Part shown: positions 9,701 to 19,464 of the stretch, in pieces
How the letters are laid out: each line of letters opens with the position of its first letter
How positions within the stretch are numbered: position 1 is the stretch's first letter
Assembly (NCBI GenBank): GCA_963735005.1
Contig: CAVTJA010000008.1
Span: 1-64,000 of the forward strand
Reading direction: 5' to 3'
DNA: 64,000 nucleotides
Origin: WTKG01 sp963735005
Lineage (GTDB): Bacteria; Actinomycetota; Actinomycetes; Actinomycetales; Demequinaceae
Program-made: the position numbers and the translations under genes
Notes under the pieces: generated by a model
Databases searched by the model: none
Told to the model about the DNA's origin: nothing
The model's input: the letters and a program-made list of their open reading frames with translations, nothing else

Positions 9701-12700
9701 GAAGTCAGCAAAGCGATTCTTCGTTTCGTCAGAAGGAGTCGAAATCACGTCGTCCGTGGCCGGGAGCGAATTCCCGTCGCCGCGACGCAATGAGAGGTCA
9801 CCGCTGGTGGGGTCAATGTAGAGGCTGTCCGGGTTGTCGTTGCCCGTCCACTGGCCTCCAACGACCACCTTCCGGCTATTGGAGCCAAATTTCTGCACGT
9901 TCTGGTTGTGGTCATAGGTGAAGTTTCCCGCGGAGTTGCCCTTCCACAGGTAATAGTCGGAATGCGAATCGCCCTGACGGGCAAAATCCACTCGCCCGTC
10001 ATTGTTCCAATCCCCGGTAGCGATCACGTCGATAATTCCCGTACCGAGATCACCCACCCACGAGTTCGCGCTCGCGTCGCCAACGCCGCTAGGCGTCCCT
10101 TCGACGATGCTGGCCGTGCTTTCGCCCGTGTTGGGGTCTTTCCTCCACAGCAAGAGATCTGGGTCCCCATCGCTGTCATAGTCTCCGAGGCCGACGACCT
10201 TGACCACATCTTGCAGAATCGACGTGTCCGCCAGCACGTCGTAGGTGGGCTGCGAGACTGCCCTCTCGACCGTGTAGGTCGAGTGGGAGGCTGAAACTAC
10301 TTCGGTATCCGACGCGCCGTTGGCCGCTCGACGCACCGTCTTGGTTGCAGCAAGGTTGCCCGCAAGCTCAGGGAGGTCCTCCACTGTGACGTCCCTGGTC
10401 GGATCCGGGTCAGGCGTACCATTCGTAGAAATGAGATGAAGCATCACCGTGTCGTCAAGCGTCCCGTTCGCCAGGTACTTGTTCGACAGTCCCCGGTAGT
10501 ACTGGTTGATCGTGACCGGGTAGCCTTCCGCAGGGCGATCGTCGTTGCGCTTGCCAGTCCACGACTCGACCTTCTCGAAGCCACGGAAGACACTCCAAGC
10601 ACCCTTGAAGTCTGCACGGTCAGACAGAACATCGTCGCTGTAGACCCAGGCGGGGTCGCCCTTGTAGTCATAGTTGTTGTACGACGTCAGGTACTGATCG
10701 TCGCCGTTGTCATCTGGGACCGGTGCCACCGCGTCGATGAGCCGAACCTGGGTCACCAAGTACTTGTGGAACGTGGGCGAGTCGTCCTCGTTCGTGGACG
10801 GGAAGCAGAGCTTCTTGTTCAAGTCCCAGCCCTCGGGGAAGAGGCCGTCGTAGAACTCCTCGAGATCGTCTTCGTCCCCCGCCTTGGTGCTGTCGGCAGG
10901 ATCGGTGATTCCCGTTTGCGGGCACAGAAGGCCGGTGGAAACCCCATCGGTGTCTCCACCCATGCGCGCGTAGGTCACCTCGATGTGACCACCGAACTCG
11001 GTGCGCACCCGCTCGATGCGCAAGCGGTCCACCGCGCGGCGATCGGGGTCGCCAGGAATGTAATCAACACGGTTGTTGAGTTGAATCGGGTCGAACTTGA
11101 TCAGGTACGTGTCGAGGTCGTCGTCACCCTTGATGAGCTCGTCGTTGTCGTTGAACTCGTTCTTGCCCCACGCGTGCGTGTAGATCGAGTCCAGCCACAG
11201 GTTGCGGGCAGACCCGTCCCCCGTGATCGGGAAAGCCGTCACCAGCTGGGTCGTGTCGACCGCGATCCAGTCGGTGTTCGGGGCCTCGTCGGCAACGTCC
11301 CACACGTACGTGTTGATCTGGTCCAGCCGCTTGGTCGTGAAGAACGTCGGCGCGCTGTTCGACGACACACAGTTGTGCTCCTTGCACATGAGGTCCACCG
11401 GCACGTCCGGATACGAGTTCACGTTCGCGTAGTCGTCGAGGCCGTTGTCCAGAGACTCGTCCGGGCACGCGTAGTCAGGGTCACTCGCGGAATCCAGAGT
11501 GCCGCGGTAGTTCGCCAGCTCTACACAGCGATCAACGAGCGCAAACTCGACCCTTGCCTGGGGCTCGTAGTCGCCCTCAACGCCGGTCGCGAGGCTGTCC
11601 CACACCAGCCCGTAGTCGATGTGGTCGGGGTCGATCGCCCGCGTGTACTGCGTGATCCGGTCCGTGTCGCCCTTGACGGAGTAGTAGTTCATCTCCTGCG
11701 TGTAGTAGTAGATCATCGCGTTGTCGGACGGGTCCAAGGCGATATCAAGCATCCAGCGGTATCCCTGCTGGCAGAAGTCGTTGTGGCCGTTGCCGTGGCA
11801 GCGCGGCTCGCCGTCGTCGTCACCAAACACGGGAACCGTCGCCACCGAATTTGTGGCGGCGCCATTCGCGCCGGCCGCGCCGTAGCCGAAGTAGTAGCGC
11901 GAGCCGTCCGGGGTCTGCACCAGGAAGTACTCACCGGTGTCGTCCCCGTCCTCGCTGGGGTTGGGCCCGCCGGTCTGGCGCGTGACGCGCCACCCGATCT
12001 CCGTGTCCGTGCGGTAGCGGTTGTCGCCATCCCAGATGAGGTCGTACGTCGCGCCGTTCAGGCTGATCGTGTACGCGGCCTCGCCCGGTACGCCCGTGTA
12101 TGGGGACTGCCAGCATCGGTCGGCCAGGCCCTTGGTGGTCTGATAGCCGTCGTCGTAGCACGAAATGTAGTGGCGCTCGATGTAGTTGGAGGGCGTCGCC
12201 CAACCCTCGCCCAGCAGGGACGTCTGGCCGTTCGTGTTCTCGGTCTTGCCGTCCGTCGAGGCAGAAGAGTACGACAGCGCGATGGACGGGGCCGGGCCAT
12301 ATTGCGCCGGCGGCGCGTCAATCGGCACCGAGTACGTGAAGGCGCCGGACTGCTCGCTGACGCCCCAAGTGCCCTTGGGTGCAAGATCGGTAGCCGAGAA
12401 GTCTCCAGTCTGGCCCTGCGCGCCGGACACCGCCGCGACAATGGTGCCGCCGCCGGGAGCTGCGAAGTGAAGGCCCTGGCTGGCGGCAAGCTCGGCCGCA
12501 AGGTCGCCGGACTGGACCACGCGCCCCGTCGGCGCCGTGTAGCCCTTGCCTCCGTTGTCGATGTCGCGCGCATTGGCCGGAAGTGTGACCGTGACGATCC
12601 CGTGGCCGTCACGCTTGGTCTCAAGCGGCAGGCCCGTGAGGCACTCCGCATCGTTGGGGCGCTCAAGCGCGCAATCCGGGAGCAGCACAAACTTCATGCG

Positions 12701-13501
12701 GTCCACGTAGTTGGCACCGTAGACGCCGTTGATGGAGTTCGCGTCCAGCGCGAGATCCACCCACTGGGCATCCTGGTTGGGCCCGCCCGTGGTGACGCGC
12801 AGCCCGAACGCGGAACCATTGATGAACCCCTTGCTCGCGCCAGGGAACTGGCTGATGCTCACCACCCCGCCCTCGACGGCGAGGTTACGGTTGGCGCGCG
12901 CGTTCGTGGCGCGGTTGTAGAAGTAGCCGGTCTGCTTCTTGGCCTGGCCGGGGTGGAGTTCAACGCCGTTAAACACAACCTCAGGCTCGGGTGCGCCTAC
13001 CCCGACCACGAGCGAGTTACCGGGGCGCTGCCCGGCGTCCGCGGCGCCCTTGAACGCACCGTGCGCCTGGACGTGGAACGTGTCCGTGGCGAACGGTGGC
13101 GGCGTGGCGCGCTTCGCCGCGGGGCTGTCGAGGCGCCCGTTGCCCACGTTGCGTGGCCCTGCCGATGGGTTCGCTGGGACGTCCACCCGCTTGTGCTTGT
13201 CGGTGGAGTGGTCCACGGCATCCGGGACGACGCTCGGCGTGGGGCTGGGGCTCGGGCTGGGGTCGGGCGTCACGTCCGGGGTGACATCGTCCGTGTGGTC
13301 GCCGTTCGATGCCGGGGGCGTGTCGGTAGCGGTCGGCTCAGGCGACGCGGCTGGCGACGGCGAGGGCGTCACCTGCGGCGCCGCGGCAGACAGTGGGGCG
13401 GCCTGCGCCGCCACGCCGGTGACCGCGAGCGCGATCGAGCACACGAGGCCGATGACGCCCTGCACCGCGCGTCGTCGGGAAATATCCATGGGGCGGATCA
13501 T
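6761..13501 (-). CDS. Giant secreted SpvB/FG-GAP/YD-repeat RHS protein
   Basis: N-terminal 2,246 residues of an RHS polymorphic-toxin carrier. A twin-Arg-like signal peptide occupies residues 1-40. A Pro/Ser/Thr-rich linker follows (about 45-115). An SpvB/TcB-type domain begins near residue 370 (GAFTYSVPIDAPPAQYGPAP). An FG-GAP/VCBS-like propeller with repeated calcium-loop words such as GDYDSDGDPDLLLW and DFDGDGRTDVTNH spans about 1100-1620. RHS/YD repeats run from there to the end. Such proteins form a hollow shell around their C-terminal tip. The ATG at 13501 overlaps the stop of the upstream gene (ATGA). The frame ends early at 6761 after a one-base shift; the next frame continues the same protein directly. 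A second, self-compensating pair of shifts scrambles about 38 residues encoded at about 7680-7795. Confidence 0.85.
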   Translation of the reverse strand: MIRPMDISRRRAVQGVIGLVCSIALAVTGVAAQAAPLSAAAPQVTPSPSPAASPEPTATDTPPASNGDHTDDVTPDVTPDPSPSPSPTPSVVPDAVDHSTDKHKRVDVPANPSAGPRNVGNGRLDSPAAKRATPPPFATDTFHVQAHGAFKGAADAGQRPGNSLVVGVGAPEPEVVFNGVELHPGQAKKQTGYFYNRATNARANRNLAVEGGVVSISQFPGASKGFINGSAFGLRVTTGGPNQDAQWVDLALDANSINGVYGANYVDRMKFVLLPDCALERPNDAECLTGLPLETKRDGHGIVTVTLPANARDIDNGGKGYTAPTGRVVQSGDLAAELAASQGLHFAAPGGGTIVAAVSGAQGQTGDFSATDLAPKGTWGVSEQSGAFTYSVPIDAPPAQYGPAPSIALSYSSASTDGKTENTNGQTSLLGEGWATPSNYIERHYISCYDDGYQTTKGLADRCWQSPYTGVPGEAAYTISLNGATYDLIWDGDNRYRTDTEIGWRVTRQTGGPNPSEDGDDTGEYFLVQTPDGSRYYFGYGAAGANGAATNSVATVPVFGDDDGEPRCHGNGHNDFCQQGYRWMLDIALDPSDNAMIYYYTQEMNYYSVKGDTDRITQYTRAIDPDHIDYGLVWDSLATGVEGDYEPQARVEFALVDRCVELANYRGTLDSASDPDYACPDESLDNGLDDYANVNSYPDVPVDLMCKEHNCVSSNSAPTFFTTKRLDQINTYVWDVADEAPNTDWIAVDTTQLVTAFPITGDGSARNLWLDSIYTHAWGKNEFNDNDELIKGDDDLDTYLIKFDPIQLNNRVDYIPGDPDRRAVDRLRIERVRTEFGGHIEVTYARMGGDTDGVSTGLLCPQTGITDPADSTKAGDEDDLEEFYDGLFPEGWDLNKKLCFPSTNEDDSPTFHKYLVTQVRLIDAVAPVPDDNGDDQYLTSYNNYDYKGDPAWVYSDDVLSDRADFKGAWSVFRGFEKVESWTGKRNDDRPAEGYPVTINQYYRGLSNKYLANGTLDDTVMLHLISTNGTPDPDPTRDVTVEDLPELAGNLAATKTVRRAANGASDTEVVSASHSTYTVERAVSQPTYDVLADTSILQDVVKVVGLGDYDSDGDPDLLLWRKDPNTGESTASIVEGTPSGVGDASANSWVGDLGTGIIDVIATGDWNNDGRVDFARQGDSHSDYYLWKGNSAGNFTYDHNQNVQKFGSNSRKVVVGGQWTGNDNPDSLYIDPTSGDLSLRRGDGNSLPATDDVISTPSDETKNRFADFDGDGRTDVTNHQLDNTWLASYSGTGVWWKLLNSGYGPDSVRFDGDFDSEPGQPRKADALHLKSSGWDVSYDSKKPWEDLNSFTSTLTTYFEDLDGDGKDEMVRKASSGWQVSKSGTGAWTSTGYEALPTSGSLEFADINGDGKMDILHYNGTAWDVWYEGLSANHETLGTADGSGDLTLIGNFDDTVGDDLIRFHEVSTGVYEWQVAPGFLGPWEKLVDAAGSGEDFAYNYKNDFVYDVADFDGNGQSDILRYGDGGWAVLTDAAGSWTPIALSKWANYTEIVGGFDFDGNGQGDVFGIAANGNVFLHNGDGSNTFPAFRTGVLDHLNPGEQLVVPGDWTGDGVNDLMAFDAANKTLKLYGGEPRVTGGDGKHYAQIVRVDQTWSMTQETTDNTPAENGDNWGAAGTERTWRQESTSHTAYDGVDFLPVSDTSTVKQWVWVGAPDFEDDPESTHTTCALYDNVWGIRDASGNLLGDYDANGELKPNTTPYTDVAGWGGTTYLSATWRTRSYEDACPTDEIPDAGKLVGVSEGYFDDADWTRHRPSDQADALRRGLPTMEVTYPKYERNGTDAANRAGASVAVADYDERGRIKEAWTPEAVTVDATTSHISKDGGKSTTWSYGGYECVADPAPMHLSLRRAPLPHQVVAVIDGGRLVRSGRRRDHGHHQPPELPGAGYSSNTWTEPTRGLAVMSEDINGSYTHYRYDAFGLLTEGYAPSLRYNDPVAPWHLPTTDYVVPSVSFVYDVYAPGQALRNTPVAVVSGQNMGFVPGGDPDDPTSWACLEADCHVNRSYTFMDGFGRVIEQQSPAPDGSGKRLVTATRYNGDGQVQWSAGPYSATGTASLASGLANPMKKDMQRITIPTYDWAGRTIAQTSRYVVDTSAPNPENKDLTTKTASFGNISQTRAPSGAITETKNDIQGRLASQAQHGMGGYGTDTVFTTTYSYAVSDGDPSVEWASEFLPYQKEGFSKVTVKDPEAQ

Positions 13502-15583
13502 GAGGTGCTCCCCTCGGCCGACACGCACGGCGTGGGCGTCGGCTGCACCGGGTTCAGGGTGCCAATGGTCGGCAAGATGGCGTTGCCGTTGTAGGTGTCG
13601 CAGTCGTCAGGGATGTCTGTGACGTTCGCGCGTCCAACCCACGCAGGAGCCGGATACGCGGTGAGGACGGTGAGCGACGTGTCCGAACGCCTGCGACCGT
13701 CGTCGCCCCACGCGACCACACGGTACTTCAATCCACCTTGAAGGAACCGGCTGATGTCGAGACCGGAAGGGCCTCCCGAGGCGGTCCACCCGCCGGGAAC
13801 GGCACTGGCAACTAGTACCTCGAACTCAGCGCCCGACGAGTACTCGCGAGTCTCGTAGATGTCGAAGGACGCCCGCACTCGGCCACCCTCGGGGTCAGAT
13901 ACCTCCACGTCGACTACCACGCTGCCAGGCCCAGGAGCCTCCGTGACGCCAGGAGTGGTCTGTCCCGCGACCAAGAACGGCGTCGGTTCGTGCGGGGGTT
14001 CGTTCGACCAGTACTTGATCTTGGGGTGCTTGCCCGAGTCGTAGTAGTCGCGCGAATAGAAGCGCTTCCACGAGTAGTTGTCGGTGGAATCAGTGGCCCA
14101 GAGCCATACACCGCGCCCGGGGTCGTCGCCGTCGGCCCACCCCTGAACCATCGCGGTGACGCGCGGCGAGTCCGCCTTGATGTAGCCCGCAGAGCACGAA
14201 CTCGAATTGCCCTTCGCGTCCGAAAACTCGTCGATGAAGGTGAGGTCACTCAAGTGGTTTACGAAGTGGTTGTAGGTCACGTCGGAATCGTTGTTATCGG
14301 ACTCGTATACCTTCCACCCACTCTTCGTGCACGACCACGAATGGTGGTCGTAAATCCAGAGTTCAGCTTTGGTGATGTCTTTCGCCAACACGTCACCGGT
14401 TCGGAAGTTGATGTACGAGTAGTACTGCGCGTTGCCCGAATCCCACGTCCCCACGAACAGTTCGTCAGCGTTGAGGAACGAGGTCGTGGGGTAGTCGCGG
14501 CGCACGTAGCCGTCGTACCAGCTCTCGCCCGCACCAAAGTAGGGGTCGAAGACAAGCGGGAAGGTGCGATCCGGGCTGGAGGCCCACTGTGCGTCCGGCT
14601 CGAGCGCGACGGTGACGGTGTCGCCGTCCTGCGTCACGGTCAGCGGCACAGGAATCTCCACGGGCATCTCGAGCCCCCGCGTTGCCACCTCGATCTCGTC
14701 CCCAAGGCCGAGCATCCCCAACTGCAAGCCTGGCGACAGGTGCACCTCACGGTCGTACGGAGCAAGTACCTGGCGCGGCTGCTTGACGTCCTCCGCCGCA
14801 TCCCAGGCGCGCGCCGTCGGGAAGTGCGCTAGCGCCACACCTTGGTCGTCGACGAGCGAGAAGCCGCCGTCCTCCGTTGCCTCGACGGAAGTCCCGGCAA
14901 TCTCCACGTCGAACGTGAGCGAGTTGAGGTACGCCAAGGCCGCGCTGTCGCGGATCACGAAGTAGGTTTCGAACCCACCGTTGATGCCCACCTCGATGAG
15001 GAAATCGACGCCGGGGTACACGTCCGGGTACGTCGCGCGCGCGCCATCGAGCGTCGGCGCGGGAATCGCGCCGGGCCACTCAAAGGTCACCGGCGCCGCG
15101 TCGCCATCAGCCTTCGAGTAGGCGATAACGCCGCCAGCCGGGTTGCCTGCCGACAGCCACACGTCGGACAACGCAACCGCAGGACGCACCTTGCCGTCAG
15201 CCGCAATCGAGAGCGTGTTATCCGGAGTAGCCCAGTCCTCGAGCTGCGAGCCGTCACCGTCAAGCAAGCACCGCGCTCGGAGACTGCTGGACCTCGGTGA
15301 GCCAGTCGCCGTCGGGAAGCGCATAGCGGCGCGACGTCTCAGTGCGCTCGGACAGCACCTCCACCTGTTCGCCAGAATCAAAGGCCATCTGCTGCGCCTC
15401 AAGGGCGGTCGAAGCTGAAAGGTTGTGGGTAGCAGGCGCGTCCTCCACGGTCGGCGACGGGCTTGGGGACGGCGAGGGCGACGGCGCGACCGCACCTGCC
15501 GGCCCGGCGGTCAAGATTCCAACTGCGGCGAGCGCGCCTGCACTTGCGAGTATCGCCTTGCGGCGGATGCCTAGCAAAACCAC
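13498..15583 (-). CDS. Secreted DNRLRE-like surface protein upstream of RHS
   Basis: About 694 residues. The GTG start at 15583 is preceded by GGGGGA. A signal peptide (IRRKAILASAGALAAVGI) is followed by a Pro/Ser repeat linker. One forward shift near 15270 separates the first about 100 residues from the rest. The body includes an N-terminal beta-rich region and a DNRLRE/CBM96-like domain near residues 330-480 (YDGYVRRDYPTTSFLNADEL; ITKAELWIYDHHSW). A C-terminal fibronectin-like part follows. It ends in ATGA overlapping the giant RHS gene, so the two are one transcription and translation unit. In actinobacteria such proteins commonly accompany RHS proteins, and a role in display or assembly at the cell surface is an inference. 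Confidence 0.7.
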
Positions 15584-15866
15584 GTTGTCCCCCAGAATGG
15601 CCACGGCAACTGATGTCCCAAGTGCCACTCCTCCGGTGGCCTGCTCCACGGAAAAACTATCGGCGGGTAGGGGTGCCCGCAACTCGGGGGGCGATATTTG
15701 TGGATAGCGGTGCCGCGTGCGCCGTACGGGCCGCGGCGCATCCTGGCAGGTGTTGGGTGCCCGGATCCGGATCCGGCGTGCAGGAGGGACCCGTCAGCGC
15801 GCAACCCGCCGTGCGAAGTGCGACACGTACGTCGGCATCGTGGCTCATCAATTCCACGCCGCCGGC

Positions 15867-16988
15867 CTAACCCTCGCGGTAGAACTTCTCGAGCCGCGCA
15901 CCCACCACGTTGACGTCGTAGGACTTCACCAGCTGAGCCTGGTCGTGCCCCACCCGCTCGCGCAGCGCGCGGTCCGTCACGAGCGCGCCAAGCTTGGCCG
16001 CGAACGCCGCCGTGTCAGTCGCGTCCACCGTCACCGCAGGGTCGTCCCCGAGCACGCTCGAGTAGCCCGGGTTGTCGCCGCCCAACACCGCTCCGGAGCC
16101 GCTCGCCATGGCCTCGATGAGCACAATCCCAAAGGACTCGCCGCCCGTGGCCGGGAACACCGCCACGTCGGCCTCCGCGTAGAACCGCGCCTTGTCCTCC
16201 TCGGCCACGAAGCCCACAAACTCGACGACCTCGCCAAGCCCGCGGTCCCGGACCCGCCCGCGCAGCGCCTCAAGCATCGGCCCCTTGCCCCCCACGCGGA
16301 CGCGCAGGTTGGCGCGCGCCTCCGCAGGCAGCGCGGCCACGGCGTCCACCAGTTCCGCGACGCCCTTGCGGGGTACCAGCCGGCCCAAGTACGCGACGGT
16401 GACGACGCCCGGGGCGCGCTTGGCACCCTTGGCGGCCGCGGCGAAAGCGGCCACGTCCACGGCATTGGGGATGACGACGGAGTCGATGCCGAACGTGCGC
16501 TTGGCAAACACCGCCGTGGGCGCCGATGTCGCGCAGAAGTGGTCGAACTTCCGCAGGTTGCCGCGCAGCACCTTGCCAAGCAGCCACGTCCCGGAGGAGA
16601 TCAGCTTGCTGTCGGGAAGGATGTGAAACGTCGCCACGATCGACACGCCGTCGCCCTGTAGCCGCCGGGCCGCGTCGACGACCCGCGCGGAATACAAGGG
16701 GTGGTGCGGCGTCTGGACGTGAATGACGTCGAACCGGTGCTCCTCCACGAACGCGCGCACAGCCCCCGGAGGCGCCGGCAGCGGCGTGCGCAGCAAGTTG
16801 CCGTTCGCCACCGTCTTGGCGTTGGTGGTGAGCGAGTGGACGTTCGCCAGGTCCGCGGGCATGTCGCCCGAGCACAGGTAGTGGACCTCGTGCCCGGCGG
16901 CGGTCATGTACGCGCCCACCGTGCGGACGTACTGCTGGACGCCGTCGGGGCGGTCAAGGCTGTCGTCGAGGACCAGGCAGATCTTCAT
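15867..16988 (-). CDS. GT4-family glycosyltransferase
   Basis: A 373-residue GT-B retaining glycosyltransferase. The N-terminal Rossmann half has a Gly-poor donor loop (LDRPDGVQQYV) and FDVIHVQTPHHPLY. The C-terminal half carries the nucleotide-sugar binding signature (YLGRLVPRKGVAELVDAV) and the E-x7-E region (FPATGGESFGIVLIEAMASG) near residue 285. This is the PimB/MshA-like group that moves mannose or other hexoses onto lipids, polyprenols or small acceptors; the acceptor cannot be read from sequence. It starts 4 bases after the ccsB stop, so it is probably the last gene of the cytochrome c operon transcript. Confidence 0.85.
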   Translation of the reverse strand: MKICLVLDDSLDRPDGVQQYVRTVGAYMTAAGHEVHYLCSGDMPADLANVHSLTTNAKTVANGNLLRTPLPAPPGAVRAFVEEHRFDVIHVQTPHHPLYSARVVDAARRLQGDGVSIVATFHILPDSKLISSGTWLLGKVLRGNLRKFDHFCATSAPTAVFAKRTFGIDSVVIPNAVDVAAFAAAAKGAKRAPGVVTVAYLGRLVPRKGVAELVDAVAALPAEARANLRVRVGGKGPMLEALRGRVRDRGLGEVVEFVGFVAEEDKARFYAEADVAVFPATGGESFGIVLIEAMASGSGAVLGGDNPGYSSVLGDDPAVTVDATDTAAFAAKLGALVTDRALRERVGHDQAQLVKSYDVNVVGARLEKFYREG

Positions 16989-16992
16989 GCGG

Positions 16993-17899
16993 CTACGGCT
17001 TGGCGTAGGTGTGAAGTCCGGTGAACACCAGGTTCACCACAGTGAAGTTGAGGATGACGGCCGTGTAGCCGGCGATCGCGAGGTACGCGGCGCGGCGGCC
17101 CGTCCAGCCCTGCGTGGTGCGGGCGTGGAGGTAGGCGGCGTAGATCACCCAGATGACGAAGCTCCACACCTCCTTGGCGTCCCAGCCCCAGAACCGGTGC
17201 CACGCCTCGCTGGCCCAGATGGAGCCGGCGATCACCGTGAACGTCCACAGCACGAAGCCGAAGGCGTTGAGCCGGAACGCGAGCGACTCCAGCTCGAGCG
17301 TGCCCGGCGCGTTGTCCACGAACCGCAGCGCGCGGCCCGTGATGAAGCCCTTCTTGCCCGTCAGCGGCGGCTGCCTCGCGGCGGCTGCGCAACAGCTGCA
17401 GCACCGTGACCACGAACGCCACCGTGAACACGCCGGTCGCCGTGATCGCGATGCCCACGTGGATGACGAGCCAGAAGCTCTTAAGCGCCGGCTGCAGCGT
17501 GGTCGCCTTGTCGTATAGCAGCGCCAGCGCCAGCCCCACCGCGAGCGCGCCGATGCCGGTAATGCCAGCGCCCATGAAGGCGGCGTCGCGCCGGCGCGCA
17601 AGGACCAGGAACGCGGCGACGGCGACGAACGAGCCGGTGATGGTGAACTCGTACATGCTCGACCACGGCGCGTGCCCAGCCTCGACGCCGCGCGCCGCGA
17701 CGCCGATCAGGTGCAGCACCGCGCCCACCAGGATCGAGGACCGCGCGATGCCAAGCGCCTTGCTGGTGGCCGGGACGTCCTTCTTGGCGGCGCGCGCCTC
17801 GGCCGCGCGGGCCGAATGCAGCGAGTAGCCAACGAACGCGATCGCGTACAACGCGGCGGCGCCGCACAAGGCGAAGATGCTGAGGGCCTGGGCGGTCAC
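16993..17899 (-). CDS. ccsB: Cytochrome c biogenesis protein CcsB (frameshifted)
   Basis: Heme export and ligation partner of ResB in System II cytochrome c maturation. A multi-spanning membrane protein whose C-terminal half holds the diagnostic tryptophan-rich motif WGWDAKEVWSFVIWV, facing the outer side and binding heme. The first about 178 residues (GTG start at 17899, overlapping the resB stop in GTGA) and the last about 125 residues are in different frames; the shift lies near 17365 within a GCC repeat. Both halves are well conserved, so either one extra base is a sequence error or the gene is recently broken. A true loss would disable cytochrome c maturation unless another copy exists. 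Confidence 0.85.
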
Positions 17900-19464
17900 T
17901 CGTCCTCCTTCAGTGAAGCCATCACGCGCGCGAGGAGCGCGGGCAATTCCGGGTCGTGGAACGGCACGTATGCGGCGCCAACCACTGTAGCCGGGCCCGC
18001 GGAGGGCACGATCAACCAGACGCGGCGGCGCGAACCGAACAGCGACAGCGTCACCCCGAGCAGCGTGATGACGGCGGCGGCGAGCAGGTACGGCAGCGTC
18101 GGGTCAGAGTGGATGTCGAGCGCCGCGAACCGCGGCAGCGACTCGAACGTCACGGAGCCGAGCCCGTTCGGCAAGTCCACCGTCTCGCCGGGCGAGATGA
18201 AGAACGTCGCGACGTCCCCGGCGTCGTTGCGGACGGGGCTGAGCTGCGACTCGTCGAGCACGTACACGTTCTGCGGCACGCCGGTGTCGAGGCCAAGGTT
18301 GCCCGTAAACACCTGGAACACGATCACCGGGTTGTTGGGGTCCGGGTGGATCGAGACCACGCCGTCGCCGCTCGCCACCGCGGACGGCAGCAGCGTGCCG
18401 CGGATGCCGATCTGGTCCCCGCTGGTCACGTCCGGGACCTTGACCACGCCCGTGGAGGTGTACGCGGCGTCCTGCGGCAGGAACGGGACCGGGCCCGCGA
18501 AGGCGACGTTGCCGTCGGCGTCCCTGACCGTGAAGTCCGGCGCGTAGCCGTTGCCGGAGAGGAACAGCTTGGCGCCGCCAGCGGACAGCGGGTGGTTGAC
18601 CTTGATGGTGCCGGTGCGCGTGGCGCCGTCCACCTCGGTGACGGTCACGGACGCCTCGAAGTCCAGGGGCCGGCCCGTCATGTCGAACGACGCGTCAAGC
18701 TTGTCGAGCCGCACCGACACGGGCTCAAGCCACTCGGGATTGAAGCCGCGCCCGGGCTCAAACGTGTCGTACGCGACCACGGAGTTGGTGAACGAGCGGC
18801 CCTCGACCACGAGAGCCTGGCCGCGGTACGTGAGGAAGCTTCCCACGGACGCGGCGATCACGATGAGCACGATCCCCACGTGGAACGCCAGGTTGCCCAT
18901 CTCGCGCACGTGCCCCTGCTCGGCCGCCATGGCGAGCTCGCTCGCGCCGCCGCGCGTCTTGCGCTCCTCGATCCGGGTGCGGTACGGGATGAGCCCCGTC
19001 CGCAGCCCCGCCGCGGCCCGCTCGAGCGCGGCACGGGGATCCTTCACCTTGGCCTTGGCCGTGACGTCGTAGCGGGCCAGCGACGACGGCGCGGGGCCCG
19101 GGATGTCACGGAACGCGCGGGCGTAGCGGAACGTCCGCGGCACGATGCAGCCCACCAGCGACAGCACCAACAACACATAGATCGAGATGAACCATGGCGA
19201 GCTGAAGACGTCGAAGGCGTCGAGCGCGTCGAGCACCTTGCCGGCGCCGGGGTGGGCGGCCAGGTAGTCGTTGACCTTGGCGGGATTCTGCGCGCGTTGC
19301 GGGAAGACCGAGCCCGGGATCGCCGCGAGCCCGAGCAGCAGCAGCAGGATCAGCGCGACCCGCATGGAGGTCACCTGCCGCCACATCCACCGGCCCCAGC
19401 CGCCGGCGCCAAGGCGCGGCGCATCGGGGAGCGCGTAGTTGTCGAGCTTGACCCGGCGCGCCAT
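17896..19464 (-). CDS. resB: Cytochrome c biogenesis protein ResB
   Basis: A 522-residue membrane protein of System II cytochrome c synthesis. Three membrane spans lie in the first half: ALILLLLLGLAAIPGSVFPQ at about 37-56, WFISIYVLLVLSLVGCIV at about 91-108, and VGIVLIVIAASVGSF at about 195-210. A large extracytoplasmic domain of about 230 residues follows, then a final span near residue 460 (LPYLLAAAVITLLGVTLSLF). The ATG at 19464 overlaps the ccdA stop (TGATG arrangement), which fixes the start; longer in-frame extension upstream runs through ccdA and is not real. With CcsB it carries heme across the membrane and attaches it to apocytochrome CXXCH motifs. Confidence 0.93.
   Translation of the reverse strand: MARRVKLDNYALPDAPRLGAGGWGRWMWRQVTSMRVALILLLLLGLAAIPGSVFPQRAQNPAKVNDYLAAHPGAGKVLDALDAFDVFSSPWFISIYVLLVLSLVGCIVPRTFRYARAFRDIPGPAPSSLARYDVTAKAKVKDPRAALERAAAGLRTGLIPYRTRIEERKTRGGASELAMAAEQGHVREMGNLAFHVGIVLIVIAASVGSFLTYRGQALVVEGRSFTNSVVAYDTFEPGRGFNPEWLEPVSVRLDKLDASFDMTGRPLDFEASVTVTEVDGATRTGTIKVNHPLSAGGAKLFLSGNGYAPDFTVRDADGNVAFAGPVPFLPQDAAYTSTGVVKVPDVTSGDQIGIRGTLLPSAVASGDGVVSIHPDPNNPVIVFQVFTGNLGLDTGVPQNVYVLDESQLSPVRNDAGDVATFFISPGETVDLPNGLGSVTFESLPRFAALDIHSDPTLPYLLAAAVITLLGVTLSLFGSRRRVWLIVPSAGPATVVGAAYVPFHDPELPALLARVMASLKEDE

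Noticed and set aside
10436..13594. A 1,052-codon open frame on the plus strand
   Set aside because: It is the mirror of the giant RHS gene. Its Val/Arg/His-rich composition is typical of antisense frames in GC-rich DNA, and the minus strand has signal peptide and recognisable domains.
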